Assembly: GCA_963709325.1 (NCBI GenBank) | Contig: CAVPVV010000001.1 | Location: 124,001 to 188,000 of the forward strand | DNA from: VFZN01 sp963709325 | Lineage (GTDB): Bacteria > Acidobacteriota > Vicinamibacteria > Vicinamibacterales > UBA2999 | Direction of reading: 5' to 3' | Length of the DNA: 64,000 nucleotides | Shown here: one piece after another, positions 8,705 to 20,590 of the stretch | How the letters are laid out: every line of letters begins with the position of its first letter | Position numbering within the stretch: the stretch's first letter is position 1 | Program-made: the position numbers and the translations under genes | Notes under the pieces: model-generated | Seen by the model: only the letters and a program-made list of their open reading frames with translations | Told to the model about the DNA's origin: nothing | Database searches by the model: none

Positions 8705-9861
8705 CGCGCCGTCATGTCCTTGCCATCGTGGTTGCGCTGCTACTGATCGTGCTTGGCGTCTTCGTCATCCGCCGCACGGCCTGGGAGCAGATCACGGTGC
8801 CGTTGCCGCTGGCTGGCGAGGCGCGCGTGAATCCGTTCTACGGCGCGCAGCGACTCTCCGAAACACTTGGCGCCGGCACGACCTGGATTCGATCCGACTT
8901 CGTGCTCCCGCCGACGGATGGCGTGCTGGTGCTTTCCGGTTGGCATTGGGATCTGAGCCGTGACCGGCGCGAGAGTATCAAGCGGTGGGTCGAAGCCGGC
9001 GGACGCCTGGTTGTTGATCACCGGCTCGCCAGCAGCAACGGCGATTTCGAAGCGTGGTCCGGAATCTCGAAGAAATTTCCGGACGACGACTCGAAGCCGG
9101 ACGGGTCCGGCGACGAGTGCGAGAATTTCGAAGAAGAGATTCCCGGCGCCGCGAGTGGCGCGAACTACAGGCTGTGCGGGTTCTCGATCTGGTCGCGCCT
9201 CGAGGCACGCGAGCGAACGCCGGAGTGGGCGGTGCTGAACAAGGCGGGCCGGCAAGCCATCCGGGTGCCCGTTCGCTCGGGCTCGGTCACCGTCGTCAAC
9301 GCCGCACCGTTCCGCTACCGCGCGCTCCTCGACGGAGACCACGCGCGCCTGTTCGTCGCGGCCACTCAACTGGCAGCCGGCGATCGGGTGCATTTCGCGG
9401 CCGAAGACGACGAGTCGTCGTTGCTCGCGCTCTTGTGGATGTGGGGTGCCGCGTTCGTCACGCTCGCGCTCGCGCTCGTTGCCGTGCTCATCTGGCGCGG
9501 CGCGGTCCGTCTCGGCCCCGTCATACCCTCTCCGGAGCCGGCCCGGCGCTCCCTGGCGGAGCAGATTCGCGGCGCCGCCCGTTTTGACCTGCGCCATGGC
9601 AACGCTGAGGCGTTACATACGGCGGCGGTGCGGGCTCTGAACGAAGCAGGCCGCGGCCGGATTCCAGCTTTTGCCGGCCTGTCGCCGGTCGGCCAGGTCG
9701 AGGCGCTGGCGCGGGTGGCCGGGCTCGACGAAGCCACCCTCTCAAATGCGCTCGCGCCGGCCCGGCGCGGACAGGAACTGCACGCGCGCCTGGCTCTTCT
9801 CGAATCCTCCCGCCGCGCCATTCTCAACCGAGATCGAGGACGCACAGATGCTGCAGAGTGA
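8701..9861 (+). CDS. DUF4350-domain membrane-anchored protein
   Basis: 386 residues; the ATG overlaps the upstream stop (ATGA). One transmembrane helix at the N-terminus (about residues 7-23) and a second near residue 245-265 (AFVTLALALVAVLIW) bracket an extracytoplasmic domain that resembles the GATase-like DUF4350 fold (VLVLSGWHWDLS, WVEAGGRLVVDHR). The C-terminal 110 residues are cytoplasmic and helical. In homologous clusters DUF4350 sits directly before the MoxR ATPase, as here. Overlaps the next gene by 14 bases. Confidence 0.8.
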   Translation: MTRRHVLAIVVALLLIVLGVFVIRRTAWEQITVPLPLAGEARVNPFYGAQRLSETLGAGTTWIRSDFVLPPTDGVLVLSGWHWDLSRDRRESIKRWVEAGGRLVVDHRLASSNGDFEAWSGISKKFPDDDSKPDGSGDECENFEEEIPGAASGANYRLCGFSIWSRLEARERTPEWAVLNKAGRQAIRVPVRSGSVTVVNAAPFRYRALLDGDHARLFVAATQLAAGDRVHFAAEDDESSLLALLWMWGAAFVTLALALVAVLIWRGAVRLGPVIPSPEPARRSLAEQIRGAARFDLRHGNAEALHTAAVRALNEAGRGRIPAFAGLSPVGQVEALARVAGLDEATLSNALAPARRGQELHARLALLESSRRAILNRDRGRTDAAE

Positions 9862-10825
9862 TACCGACCGGATAGCCGCCGGCGCCGCGGCGCTTGGCGC
9901 GCTGAGAGCCGCCATCGGCGCGGCCCTCGTCGGCCAGGCCGCGGTCGTCGAACAGGTTATTGCGGCCTTGGCGGCATCAGGGCACGTGCTTGTCGAGGGC
10001 GCGCCTGGCCTGGGTAAGACGCTTCTCGTTCGAGCGATGGCGCAGTCGCTGTCCCTGAGCTATGCCCGGGTGCAATTCACACCCGACCTGATGCCATCGG
10101 ATATCACCGGTCACGCGATGCTCGATCCCTCGACCCGTGAGCTCCGCGTGGTCCGCGGCCCTGTGTTCACGCACGTCCTGCTCGCCGACGAAATCAATCG
10201 CGCGCCTGCCAAGACCCAGAGCGCACTGCTGGAGGTGATGCAGGAGTATCAGGTGACGCTAGAGGGGCAGACCCACGTCCTGCCGAAGCCGTTCATGGTG
10301 CTGGCGACGCAGAATCCGGTCGAGACCGAAGGCACCTACCCGCTCCCGGAGGCGCAGCTCGATCGGTTCCTGTTCAAGGTGGACATCGGCTATCCGCCGC
10401 ACGCCGAGGAAGTGGCGATCGTGACGCGAGTCACGACCGACCAGCCGGGCGACCAGCTGCCGCTGGAAGGCGTCGCCCCGAGCCTGGATCGGCCGGCGCT
10501 GCTGGGCATCCAGCAGCTGGTCGCCGCGCAGCGGGTAGACCCGCAGGTGGTCGACTATGCGGTGCGAATTGTCCGGGTGACGCGGACGTTCCCGGGCATC
10601 GCGATCGGCAGCGGGCCACGCGGGGCATTGGCCCTCGTCCGCGGCGCCAGGGCGATTGCGCTCCTCGAGGGGCGCGACTTCGTCACGCCGGACGACATCA
10701 AGCGCGTGGCGCTGCCGGCGCTGCGTCATCGAGTGGCGCTCTCGCCGGACGCGATGCTCGAGGGCCGGCGCGTGGACGAGGTGCTGCTGGCCGCGGTGGA
10801 CACCATCGCCGCCCCACGTTCGTGA
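9848..10825 (+). CDS. MoxR-family AAA+ ATPase
   Basis: 325 residues. Walker A GAPGLGKT at 51-58, Walker B LLADE at 111-115 followed by INRAPAKTQSALLEVMQE, sensor region ATQNPVETEGTYPLPEAQLDRF, all diagnostic of the MoxR/RavA clade. These ATPases act as chaperones that insert metals or remodel partner proteins bearing VWA-like domains. The ATG at 9848 follows GAGG (9836-9840); longer in-frame extensions overlap DUF4350 and are not family-like. The DUF58 gene, its usual VWA-like partner, starts 8 bases downstream. Confidence 0.93.
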   Translation: MLQSDTDRIAAGAAALGALRAAIGAALVGQAAVVEQVIAALAASGHVLVEGAPGLGKTLLVRAMAQSLSLSYARVQFTPDLMPSDITGHAMLDPSTRELRVVRGPVFTHVLLADEINRAPAKTQSALLEVMQEYQVTLEGQTHVLPKPFMVLATQNPVETEGTYPLPEAQLDRFLFKVDIGYPPHAEEVAIVTRVTTDQPGDQLPLEGVAPSLDRPALLGIQQLVAAQRVDPQVVDYAVRIVRVTRTFPGIAIGSGPRGALALVRGARAIALLEGRDFVTPDDIKRVALPALRHRVALSPDAMLEGRRVDEVLLAAVDTIAAPRS

Positions 10826-10833
10826 GGGTCTGA

Positions 10834-12195
10834 GTGGCGGCGCCGCGTCTCGTGCCCGGATCGGCGCTGGTCGGCGTGCTCGCGGGCGCTGCTGCGCTGA
10901 CGCTGGCCGCTCTCGCCACTGGTGCTTCGTCGGCCGTCATCAACCGCGCTGCTATCGCCGGTGGTGCCGTTGTCCTTCTTGCCGCCGCGTTCGACGTGTG
11001 GCGTTCGGTGCGGGCCTGGCGTGCCGCTCCACCGGAGTTGACGCGCCAGTTACCCGCGGCATTGGCGATCGGCGTCAAGCGCGAGATCCCGATCACCCTC
11101 GCCTCGACCGGACCTTCGTCCTGGCACTGCCTGCTCCACGATGACGCGGACGCGGCCCTTGCGACCACCGGGCTGCCGGTGCGCTTGCCTGTCGAACCGG
11201 GGCGTGCGTCCGAGACCACCTACACCGCCATTCCGACTCGTCGTGGAGACGCCCGGTTCGCTCCCGCGGATGTGCGGGTCCGCTCGCGGTGGGGCCTGTT
11301 CGAGTTCCAGGAGCGGATTGGGATCGAAGAGGTGCGGCGCGTGTACCCGGACTTCGCCCAGGTGGCACGCTACGCGTGGCTGGCCGGCGATCGCCGTCTG
11401 CAGCAGATTGGCATCAAGAGCTATCGGCGGCGCGGCGAGGGAACCGAGTTCCGGCAGCTGCGTGAGTATCGGGTCGGGGATTCCGTCCGGCAGATCGACT
11501 GGCGCGCGACGCTGCGCCACGACAAGCCGATCGTGCGCGAGTATCAGGACGAGCGGGACCAGTGCGTCATGTTGCTGGTCGACTGCGGCCGGCGGATGCG
11601 CGCCGACGATCGCGCCGGCGCCGTCGGGACCACCCACTTCGACCAGGTGCTGAACGCGGTCCTCCTGATGGCCTACGTGGCGCTGCGGCAGGGTGACGCG
11701 GTCGGGGCCTGCACATTCGGCACGCCGCCGTCCGGTCAGCGCGCGATCGCGCCGCAAAAGGGCGTGCACGCGCTGGCGGGCCTGATGGGTGCTCTGTATG
11801 ACGTCCAACCGACGACCGCCCACCCTGATTACGCCGCCGCCGCCCGCGACGTCCTGAAAAGGCAGCGGCGCCGCGCGCTGGTGATCATGATCACCAACTT
11901 CCGCGATGAAGACGGGAGCGAGCTGAGGCAGGCGCTGCGCGTCCTGCGCTCCCGGCACCTCGTCCTGCTCGCGACCCTGCGGGAGGCGGTCATCGACGAG
12001 CTCAGGTCGCAGCCGTTGAACACGCCGGACGCGATCCTCGACACCGCCGGCGCGCACTGGTACGAACAGAGCCGGCGCGACGCATTCCACAAGCTGGCGG
12101 CCGGCGACGGGCTGATGGTGGATGCGCCACCGGACCAGCTCGGGGTGGAGCTGGTGAATCGCTATCACGCGTTGAAAGGCGCCGGCCGGATCTAG
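10834..12195 (+). CDS. DUF58 (VWA-like) protein, partner of MoxR
   Basis: 453 residues from a GTG with GAGGG 6 bases upstream. Two N-terminal membrane helices (about residues 9-28 and 34-52) are followed by a soluble beta-rich region and the DUF58 signature near residue 205-235 (GTEFRQLREYRVGDSVRQIDW, here with RATLRHDKPIVREY after it). The C-terminal part resembles a VWA fold (VMLLVDCGRRM). DUF58 proteins are the standard partners of MoxR ATPases. It ends the plus-strand operon and is convergent with rho. Confidence 0.9.
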   Translation: MAAPRLVPGSALVGVLAGAAALTLAALATGASSAVINRAAIAGGAVVLLAAAFDVWRSVRAWRAAPPELTRQLPAALAIGVKREIPITLASTGPSSWHCLLHDDADAALATTGLPVRLPVEPGRASETTYTAIPTRRGDARFAPADVRVRSRWGLFEFQERIGIEEVRRVYPDFAQVARYAWLAGDRRLQQIGIKSYRRRGEGTEFRQLREYRVGDSVRQIDWRATLRHDKPIVREYQDERDQCVMLLVDCGRRMRADDRAGAVGTTHFDQVLNAVLLMAYVALRQGDAVGACTFGTPPSGQRAIAPQKGVHALAGLMGALYDVQPTTAHPDYAAAARDVLKRQRRRALVIMITNFRDEDGSELRQALRVLRSRHLVLLATLREAVIDELRSQPLNTPDAILDTAGAHWYEQSRRDAFHKLAAGDGLMVDAPPDQLGVELVNRYHALKGAGRI

Positions 12196-12249
12196 CCCCG
12201 GCGCAGGCGGTGCTTCGCCCGGCGGGTCTCGCCGACCAGGCGGCGCGGC

Positions 12250-13566
12250 CTACTTCTGCATTGCGGCCATGAACTCCGCGTTGCTCTTCGTCTTCCCCAT
12301 CTTCGACAGCAGCAGCTCCATCGCCTCCACCGGCGACAGCGGCGTCAGCACCCGGCGCAGCACGTAGACGCGCTGCAGGTCCTCTTTGCTGAGCAACATC
12401 TCCTCCTTGCGGGTGCCGCTCTTGATGATGTCGATGGCCGGGAAGACCCGGCGGTCGGCGAGTTTGCGATCGAGGTGCACCTCCATGTTGCCGGTGCCCT
12501 TGAACTCCTCGAAGATCACTTCGTCCATCCGCGAACCGGTGTCGACCAGCGCCGTGGCGACGATGGTCAGCGAGCCACCCTGTTCGATGTTGCGGGCCGC
12601 GCCGAAGAAACGCTTCGGCCGCTGCAACGCGTTACTGTCCACGCCGCCGGAGAGAATCTTGCCAGAGGTCGGCGCCACCGTGTTGTAGGCGCGCGCCAGG
12701 CGGGTGATCGAATCGAGCAGGATGACCACGTCCTTGCGGTGCTCGACGAGGCGCTTGGCCTTCTCGATCACCATCTCCGCGACCTGGACGTGGCGCTGGG
12801 CCGGCTCGTCGAATGTCGAGGCAATCACTTCGCCGCGCACCGAGCGCTGCATGTCGGTGACCTCTTCGGGCCGCTCGTCGATGAGCAGCACGATCAGGTA
12901 CACCTCCGGGTGGTTGATCGTGACCGCGTTGGCGATCGACTGCATCAGCATCGTCTTGCCGGTCCGCGGCGGAGCGACGATCAGGCCGCGCTGGCCCTTG
13001 CCGAGCGGGGTCATCATGTCCATGACGCGGGTCGAGAGGTTGTCGGCATCGGCCTCGAGGCGAACGCGCTCCTGCGGGTAGAGCGGCGTCAGATTCTCGA
13101 AGAACACCCGCTCGCGGCCGCGGTTCGGGGGCTCGAAGTTGATCGCCTCGACCTTGATCAGCGCGAAGTAGCGCTCGCCTTCCTTCGGCGACCGGATCTG
13201 CCCGGCGACGGTATCGCCGGTGTGGAGGTCGAACTTGCGGATCTGGGAAGGGGAGACGTAGATGTCGTCGGGACCGGCGAGGTAGTTGTAGTCGGGGGCG
13301 CGAAGGAAGCCGAAGCCATCGGGCAGCACCTCGAGCACGCCTTCCGAAAAGATGTGGCCGGCCTTGGCCGCCCGGGCCCGCAGGATCTCGAAGATGAGCT
13401 CCTGCTTGCGGAGGCCCGTCGCGTGCGGGACGTCGAGATCCCGCGCGATCTTCGTCAGCTCGGCGACCCCGAGCTCCTTCAGCGCCGAGAGGTCGAGGGT
13501 CGCGGGCTCGGCCGCGACGGATGGAGGGGCGGTGGCTGCCGCAGCAGCGTTGTGATCTCTGTCCAC
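12250..13566 (-). CDS. rho: Transcription termination factor Rho
   Basis: 438 residues, full length for Rho. N-terminal Rho_N helices (LDLSALKELGVAELTKIARD), the cold-shock-like RNA binding domain (GVLEVLPDGFGFLRAPDYNY), Walker A APPRTGKT at 198-205, Walker B VVILLDSITRLARAYN, and R-loop GTGNMEVHLDRKL are all present. Rho is a hexameric RNA helicase that ends transcription at C-rich, untranslated RNA. Start is GTG (minus strand, 13566) with GGAAG just upstream. The first 88 bases lie inside the end of engB in another frame, an unusually long overlap for these two genes. Confidence 0.97.
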   Translation of the reverse strand: MDRDHNAAAAATAPPSVAAEPATLDLSALKELGVAELTKIARDLDVPHATGLRKQELIFEILRARAAKAGHIFSEGVLEVLPDGFGFLRAPDYNYLAGPDDIYVSPSQIRKFDLHTGDTVAGQIRSPKEGERYFALIKVEAINFEPPNRGRERVFFENLTPLYPQERVRLEADADNLSTRVMDMMTPLGKGQRGLIVAPPRTGKTMLMQSIANAVTINHPEVYLIVLLIDERPEEVTDMQRSVRGEVIASTFDEPAQRHVQVAEMVIEKAKRLVEHRKDVVILLDSITRLARAYNTVAPTSGKILSGGVDSNALQRPKRFFGAARNIEQGGSLTIVATALVDTGSRMDEVIFEEFKGTGNMEVHLDRKLADRRVFPAIDIIKSGTRKEEMLLSKEDLQRVYVLRRVLTPLSPVEAMELLLSKMGKTKSNAEFMAAMQK

Positions 13567-14111
13567 AGTGCTTCCAGTCCTTCGCCGGTGTGGGCCGAAA
13601 CGCCTGTCACCGGTCCTGAATACCGATCTTCGAGTTCTGCCACGTGACGCCGCCGTTCGGCCTGCGTCAGTTTGTCCAGCTTGGTGGCCACGACGTGGCA
13701 GGTGACGCCGTGATCTACCAGCCAGGTCCAGGCGCGATGATCCGCGTCCAGACCCGGATGCCTGCTGTCCACGAGGAGCAGCGTGGCCCCGCGCCCCGCC
13801 GCAAAGTAGTCCGCCGCGAGCTGATCGAAAGCGGCCCGCGCCGTATCGCCACCGCGGGCGTACCCGTAGCCGGGCAGGTCGACCAGGAAGAACGGCGGAC
13901 GCCCGTCGGCTTCGACGCGATAGAAGTTGGCGAGCCGCGTCTTGCCCGGGGCGGCGCTCGTGCGCGCCAGCGTCTGCCGGACCAGGGCGTTAATCAGGCT
14001 CGATTTGCCGACGTTGGAGCGGCCGACCATGGCCAGCTCGGGGAGCCATTCCTTGGGAAAGCCCCCCGCCTCGGTGGCGCTGGTCACGAACTGCGTCTTG
14101 ATGCCCTTCAA
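13479..14111 (-). CDS. engB: Ribosome-biogenesis GTPase EngB/YsxC
   Basis: 210 residues. G1 GRSNVGKSS at 30-38, G3 DLPGYGYA, G4 TKLDK and the VSAHTGEG G5 region identify EngB, a GTPase needed for assembly of the large ribosomal subunit. The start is a TTG at 14111, chosen because MKGIKTQFVTSATEAGGFP aligns with the usual EngB N-terminus; the next candidate is a GTG at 14087. The protein ends about 18 residues beyond the typical last helix (TEITTLL) with a proline/serine-rich tail encoded within the rho start region. A CTTGAGG repeat lies directly upstream. Confidence 0.95.
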   Translation of the reverse strand: MKGIKTQFVTSATEAGGFPKEWLPELAMVGRSNVGKSSLINALVRQTLARTSAAPGKTRLANFYRVEADGRPPFFLVDLPGYGYARGGDTARAAFDQLAADYFAAGRGATLLLVDSRHPGLDADHRAWTWLVDHGVTCHVVATKLDKLTQAERRRHVAELEDRYSGPVTGVSAHTGEGLEALWTEITTLLRQPPPLHPSRPSPRPSTSRR

Positions 14112-14147
14112 GGCCTCAAGACCTCAAGCCCCCAGGACCCCAAGACC

Positions 14148-14150
<3 letters not shown>
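14110..14150. repeat. Degenerate 8-9 bp tandem repeat between lon and engB
   Basis: On the minus strand the lon stop TGA is itself the first part of TGAGGTCTT, followed by GGGGTCCTG, GGGGCTTGA, GGTCTTGAG and GCCTTG. The last units provide the only GAGG sequences upstream of the engB TTG start. Similar units recur at 39178-39213. Confidence 0.6.
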
Positions 14151-16532
<2,382 letters not shown>

Positions 16533-16537
16533 AAAAA

Positions 16538-16652
16538 GAACAGGAGACAGGAGTCAGGAGCTAGAAGACAGGAAGCCGGGCCGGAGACCGGGACTCACGC
16601 GCCAAACCGGCGAACCCCGAGAACTCCGAGAACCTCGAGAACCTCGCGAACC

Positions 16653-16656
<4 letters not shown>
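16538..16656. repeat. Composite tandem repeat region between clpX and lon
   Basis: Two repeat types fill this 120-base gap. Near lon (16538-16575) there are AGGAGACAGGAGTC-like heptamers. Near clpX (16611-16656) there are five copies of a 9-mer; on the clpX strand they read TGAGGTTCGC, GAGGTTCTC, GAGGTTCTC, GGAGTTCTC, GGGGTTCGC, and the first copy includes the clpX stop codon. The 9-mer family recurs at 41936-42013 and 46981-47027. Confidence 0.65.
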
Positions 16657-17903
<1,247 letters not shown>

Positions 17904-17921
17904 TGGGCCGATACCCCTAGG

Positions 17922-18527
17922 TTACACCCGTTTCCGAATGACGTCGTCAATAATTCCGTAATCCTTGCCCTGCTCAGGCGACATGATGTAGTCGCGTTCC
18001 GTGTCCTCTTGAATGCGCTTCGCATCCTGGCCGGTGTGCTTGACGAGGATCTCGTTGATGCGCTCGCGCATGCGCAGGATTTCCTTGGCCGCGATATCGA
18101 TGTCGGTGGCCTGCCCGCCAAGGCCGCTCATCCACGGCTGGTGAATCAGGATTCGCGAATTCGGCAGCGAGAAGCGCTTGCCCTTCGCGCCCGCCGCCAG
18201 CAGCACCGCGGCGATCGACGCCGCCTGTCCGATGCAGTAGGTCTGCACATCCGGCCGGATGAACTGCATCGTGTCGTAGATGGCAAAGCCCGCGGTGATC
18301 GACCCGCCGGGGCTGTTGATGTAGAGGAGGATGTCCTTGTCCGGGTCCTCGGCCTCCAGGAACAACATCTGTGCAATCGCCAGGTTGGCGACCCCATCGT
18401 CGATCGGCGTGCCGATGAAGATGATGTTGTCCTTGAGCAGCCGCGAGAAGATGTCGTAAGCACGCTCGCCACGGTTGGTCTGCTCGACCACCATCGGGAC
18501 CAGCGTGTTCTGAGCTCCGTATCGCAT
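17922..18527 (-). CDS. clpP: ATP-dependent Clp protease proteolytic subunit ClpP
   Basis: 201 residues. Catalytic triad Ser104 (GQAASIAAV), His129 (SRILIHQP) and an Asp at about 179 (TERDYIMS). The handle region GGQATDIDIAAKEIL is also typical. The N-terminus MRYGAQNTLVPMVVEQTNRGER is close to the processed form of ClpP with only a short leader. Forms the tetradecameric chamber that works with ClpX. Seventeen bases separate it from tig, so the two are probably cotranscribed. Confidence 0.97.
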   Translation of the reverse strand: MRYGAQNTLVPMVVEQTNRGERAYDIFSRLLKDNIIFIGTPIDDGVANLAIAQMLFLEAEDPDKDILLYINSPGGSITAGFAIYDTMQFIRPDVQTYCIGQAASIAAVLLAAGAKGKRFSLPNSRILIHQPWMSGLGGQATDIDIAAKEILRMRERINEILVKHTGQDAKRIQEDTERDYIMSPEQGKDYGIIDDVIRKRV

Positions 18528-18544
18528 TCGAGGTCCGTTCTTCT

Positions 18545-19834
18545 TTATATCGACAGAATTGTCGCTTTGGCTAGCGCCCAGGCTATGGCTTTTTCGCGCC
18601 GGAGCCCCGCGGCCAGCCTGGGAAGTTCCCCGTCCTGCTGGAGCCGGGCCCGGATGGCAGCCACCGAGCGGCCGGCCCCCTCGGCGTACCGGGCCAGCTC
18701 GGCGTCAAGCTCTTCGTCGGTGACCGCAATCTGCTCCCGGCGGGCTATCTCGTCCAGGACCATCGCCGACTTCACGGAATCGCCAGCGGGTTCCCGCTGC
18801 CCCTCCCGGAACGCATTCCAGTCGATGTTGGTCTGTCTCGGGTCGATCCGCTGATCCATCAGACGCCGGCCAAAGTCCTCGAGGCGCCGGTCAACCTCAC
18901 GGTCGAGCAGGGCAGGGGGAACCTCGAAGGGGACCCGCTCGGCGAGTTTCTTCAACAGGTCGCTGCGGAGCTGCTGCTCGGCCGCCTCGGCCGCTTCGCT
19001 TTCGAGGTCGGCACGCACCCGCGTCTTGAGCGCGTCGAGCGAATCGTAATCGCCGAGGTCTTTCGCGAACTCATCGTCGAGTTGCGGAACGACCCGGCGC
19101 TTGATCTCCTTGAGCGTCACTGTGTAGTCCACGGTGCCACCCGCGAGATCCGGATTGGAATAGTCGTTCGGGTAGGTGATCGTGAACGATTTCGAGTCTC
19201 CGATCGTCATGCCGATGACCTGCTCGTCGAACCCCGGCGGGTTGCCGTCTGCGCCCATCTCGATCTGGACGCCCGAATGGCGATCTTCCTGGCCCTGCTT
19301 ACCTTCCTTGTCGGTCCCCTGACGGACCAGGTCAACAACCGCCGTCTGGCCGGCTTCGACCACATCGCCTTCGACCGGCTCGAACCGGGCGGCGCGGTTC
19401 CGCAGCCGTTCGAGGGTCTGCGCAACTTCGTCGTCGCTTACCGACGGCGCGGACTTGCGCAGCTCGATGCCGGAAAAATCCCCGGGGTCGAACGCAGGCA
19501 CCACATCGAAGATGGCGGTGAAGGTCAGCGGCTCGCCCTCCTTGACCACGAGGTTCTGGATATCGGGGCTGTCGATCGGCTGAAGGCCCCGCTCGCTGAG
19601 CGCGTCCTCGACGGCATGGCCGATCAGGTGCTCGGCCGCATCATGCAGGATCTCTCCCTTGAAGCGCTGCCGGATGACCTTGGCCGGCACCTTGCCCGGG
19701 CGGAATCCCGGCAGCCGCGCCGCCTTGCCGTAGCGCACCGTGACGCGGGTGAGTTCGGCGTCAACCGTGCCGGCGGGGATCTCGACGCGAAGGTTCTTGC
19801 GGGTGTCGCTGACGTCAACCAGTTCCGTCTTCAT
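18545..19834 (-). CDS. tig: Trigger factor (ribosome-associated chaperone, PPIase)
   Basis: 429 residues. N-terminal ribosome-binding domain with the GFRPGKVP signature (LPGFRPGKVPAKVI), a central FKBP-like PPIase domain (VEAGQTAVVDLV... VIGMTIGDSKSFTITYP), and a helical C-terminal chaperone domain. It captures nascent chains at the exit tunnel and catalyses prolyl isomerisation. First protein gene of the minus-strand quality control block; the tRNA-Leu gene and two hairpins lie upstream, so its own promoter probably lies in the 19835-19900 segment, but I see no convincing -35/-10 pair. Confidence 0.95.
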   Translation of the reverse strand: MKTELVDVSDTRKNLRVEIPAGTVDAELTRVTVRYGKAARLPGFRPGKVPAKVIRQRFKGEILHDAAEHLIGHAVEDALSERGLQPIDSPDIQNLVVKEGEPLTFTAIFDVVPAFDPGDFSGIELRKSAPSVSDDEVAQTLERLRNRAARFEPVEGDVVEAGQTAVVDLVRQGTDKEGKQGQEDRHSGVQIEMGADGNPPGFDEQVIGMTIGDSKSFTITYPNDYSNPDLAGGTVDYTVTLKEIKRRVVPQLDDEFAKDLGDYDSLDALKTRVRADLESEAAEAAEQQLRSDLLKKLAERVPFEVPPALLDREVDRRLEDFGRRLMDQRIDPRQTNIDWNAFREGQREPAGDSVKSAMVLDEIARREQIAVTDEELDAELARYAEGAGRSVAAIRARLQQDGELPRLAAGLRREKAIAWALAKATILSI

Positions 19835-19907
19835 TCGTGTGCTTGTTGGAGCTGTGTACTTTGGATGTCGGGGAGGTTCGCGGTGGGTGGCGCAACGGCA
19901 ACGATGG

Positions 19908-19935
19908 GCCGCCTTCGCGGCTGCGCCGCTTCGGC
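19908..19935. repeat. REP-like GC-rich hairpin element
   Basis: Contains GCCGCCTTCGCGGC (19908-19921) followed by TGCGCCGCTTCGGC. The same first 14 bases and the trailing GCCGCTTCGGC recur, in opposite orientation, in the hairpin at 59991-60018, so this looks like a dispersed palindromic repeat. Confidence 0.5.
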
Positions 19936-19940
19936 GCGGC

Positions 19941-19998
19941 AGCCTCCGCGTGTCGGCGGCTCGCCGAGCCGTAGCTCGCCGCCAGGCGAGCGGAGGCT
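19941..19998 (-). terminator. Hairpin directly after tRNA-Leu
   Basis: AGCCTCCGC (19941-19949) pairs perfectly with GCGGAGGCT (19990-19998), with further inner pairing GGCGGC/GCCGCC. On the transcribed strand the left arm begins within the tRNA CCA end. No T-run follows. It may end the tRNA transcript or mark the processing site ahead of tig. Confidence 0.5.
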
Positions 19999-20084
19999 GG
20001 TGCGAAAGGGGGGAGTCGAACCCCCATAGCCTTTCGGCTACCGGATCCTAAGTCCGGCGCGTCTGCCAGTTCCGCCACTTTCGC
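19998..20084 (-). tRNA. tRNA-Leu (anticodon TAG)
   Basis: 87 bases including an encoded CCA. The acceptor stem GCGAAAG pairs with CTTTCGC, the anticodon stem-loop is CCGGA-CTTAGGA-TCCGG giving anticodon TAG (reads CUA), there is a type II variable arm (TAGCCGAAAGGCTA), and a T-arm GGGGGTTCGACTCCCCC. It lies upstream of tig on the same strand, a common arrangement. Confidence 0.96.
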
Positions 20085-20206
20085 CGGTGGTGGGCTGGAA
20101 ACTCTTCTGGCCAGCGTAGCACGGTTCGACACGTTCGGGCCATTGAGGGAGCTCGACCCTACAAATTGCGGTGCAATGGGGTGCGTGCTACCATCCAAGG
20201 TTGGTC

Positions 20207-20494
20207 ATGTCGTCACGAGACACCGTTATCGATCCGTTCTTTGGTTTCTTCGTTCCGGAGGGCAACGGCAGCGCCGTCCCGACGCTCGTCAAGACGTCCA
20301 GCGCGCCGACGACGCTTCCCGATCCCAGTACAGGCCGCCCGCTGCGCGTCGCAACCGTCGACGGCCGGGCCAAAGCGATTTGTCCGTCGTGCTCCACCCC
20401 GGCAGAAGGCGGATTCCTGTCGTTCGTCGGCGACCTCCGGCTGGCCTACGCCTGCCCGTCGTGCGAACAATTCGTCTGGCTTCAGGGAGCCTAG
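20207..20494 (+). CDS. Small zinc-ribbon-like protein
   Basis: 95 residues. The ATG at 20207 follows CCAAGG. Two CPSC motifs at residues 59-62 and 83-86 form a probable four-cysteine zinc ribbon; the N-terminal half is hydrophilic and of low complexity (Pro, Ser, Thr). No further domain is visible. Such ribbons bind nucleic acid or other proteins, but no function is assigned. The gene is convergent with the Dam-type methylase. Confidence 0.65.
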   Translation: MSSRDTVIDPFFGFFVPEGNGSAVPTLVKTSSAPTTLPDPSTGRPLRVATVDGRAKAICPSCSTPAEGGFLSFVGDLRLAYACPSCEQFVWLQGA

Positions 20495-20496
20495 CG

Positions 20497-20590
20497 TTTC
20501 GAAGCGAGAAGTCAGAGGTGAGAGGGAGAAGCTAAAGCCTCTCGCTTCCTGCCTGCGTCCTACTTCTCAATTCCCACCTCTCACTTCCGC
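20497..20590. repeat. Degenerate GAGAAGT/GAAGCGAG repeat with inverted arms
   Basis: Sits between two convergent genes. Left arm GAAGCGAGAAGTCAGAGGTG (from 20501) is echoed in inverse on the right (20540-20588: CTCTCGCTTC, ACTTCTC, CACCTCTCACTTCC). The right arm encodes the last codons and stop of the methylase gene. Starts two bases after the zinc-ribbon stop codon. Confidence 0.55.
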
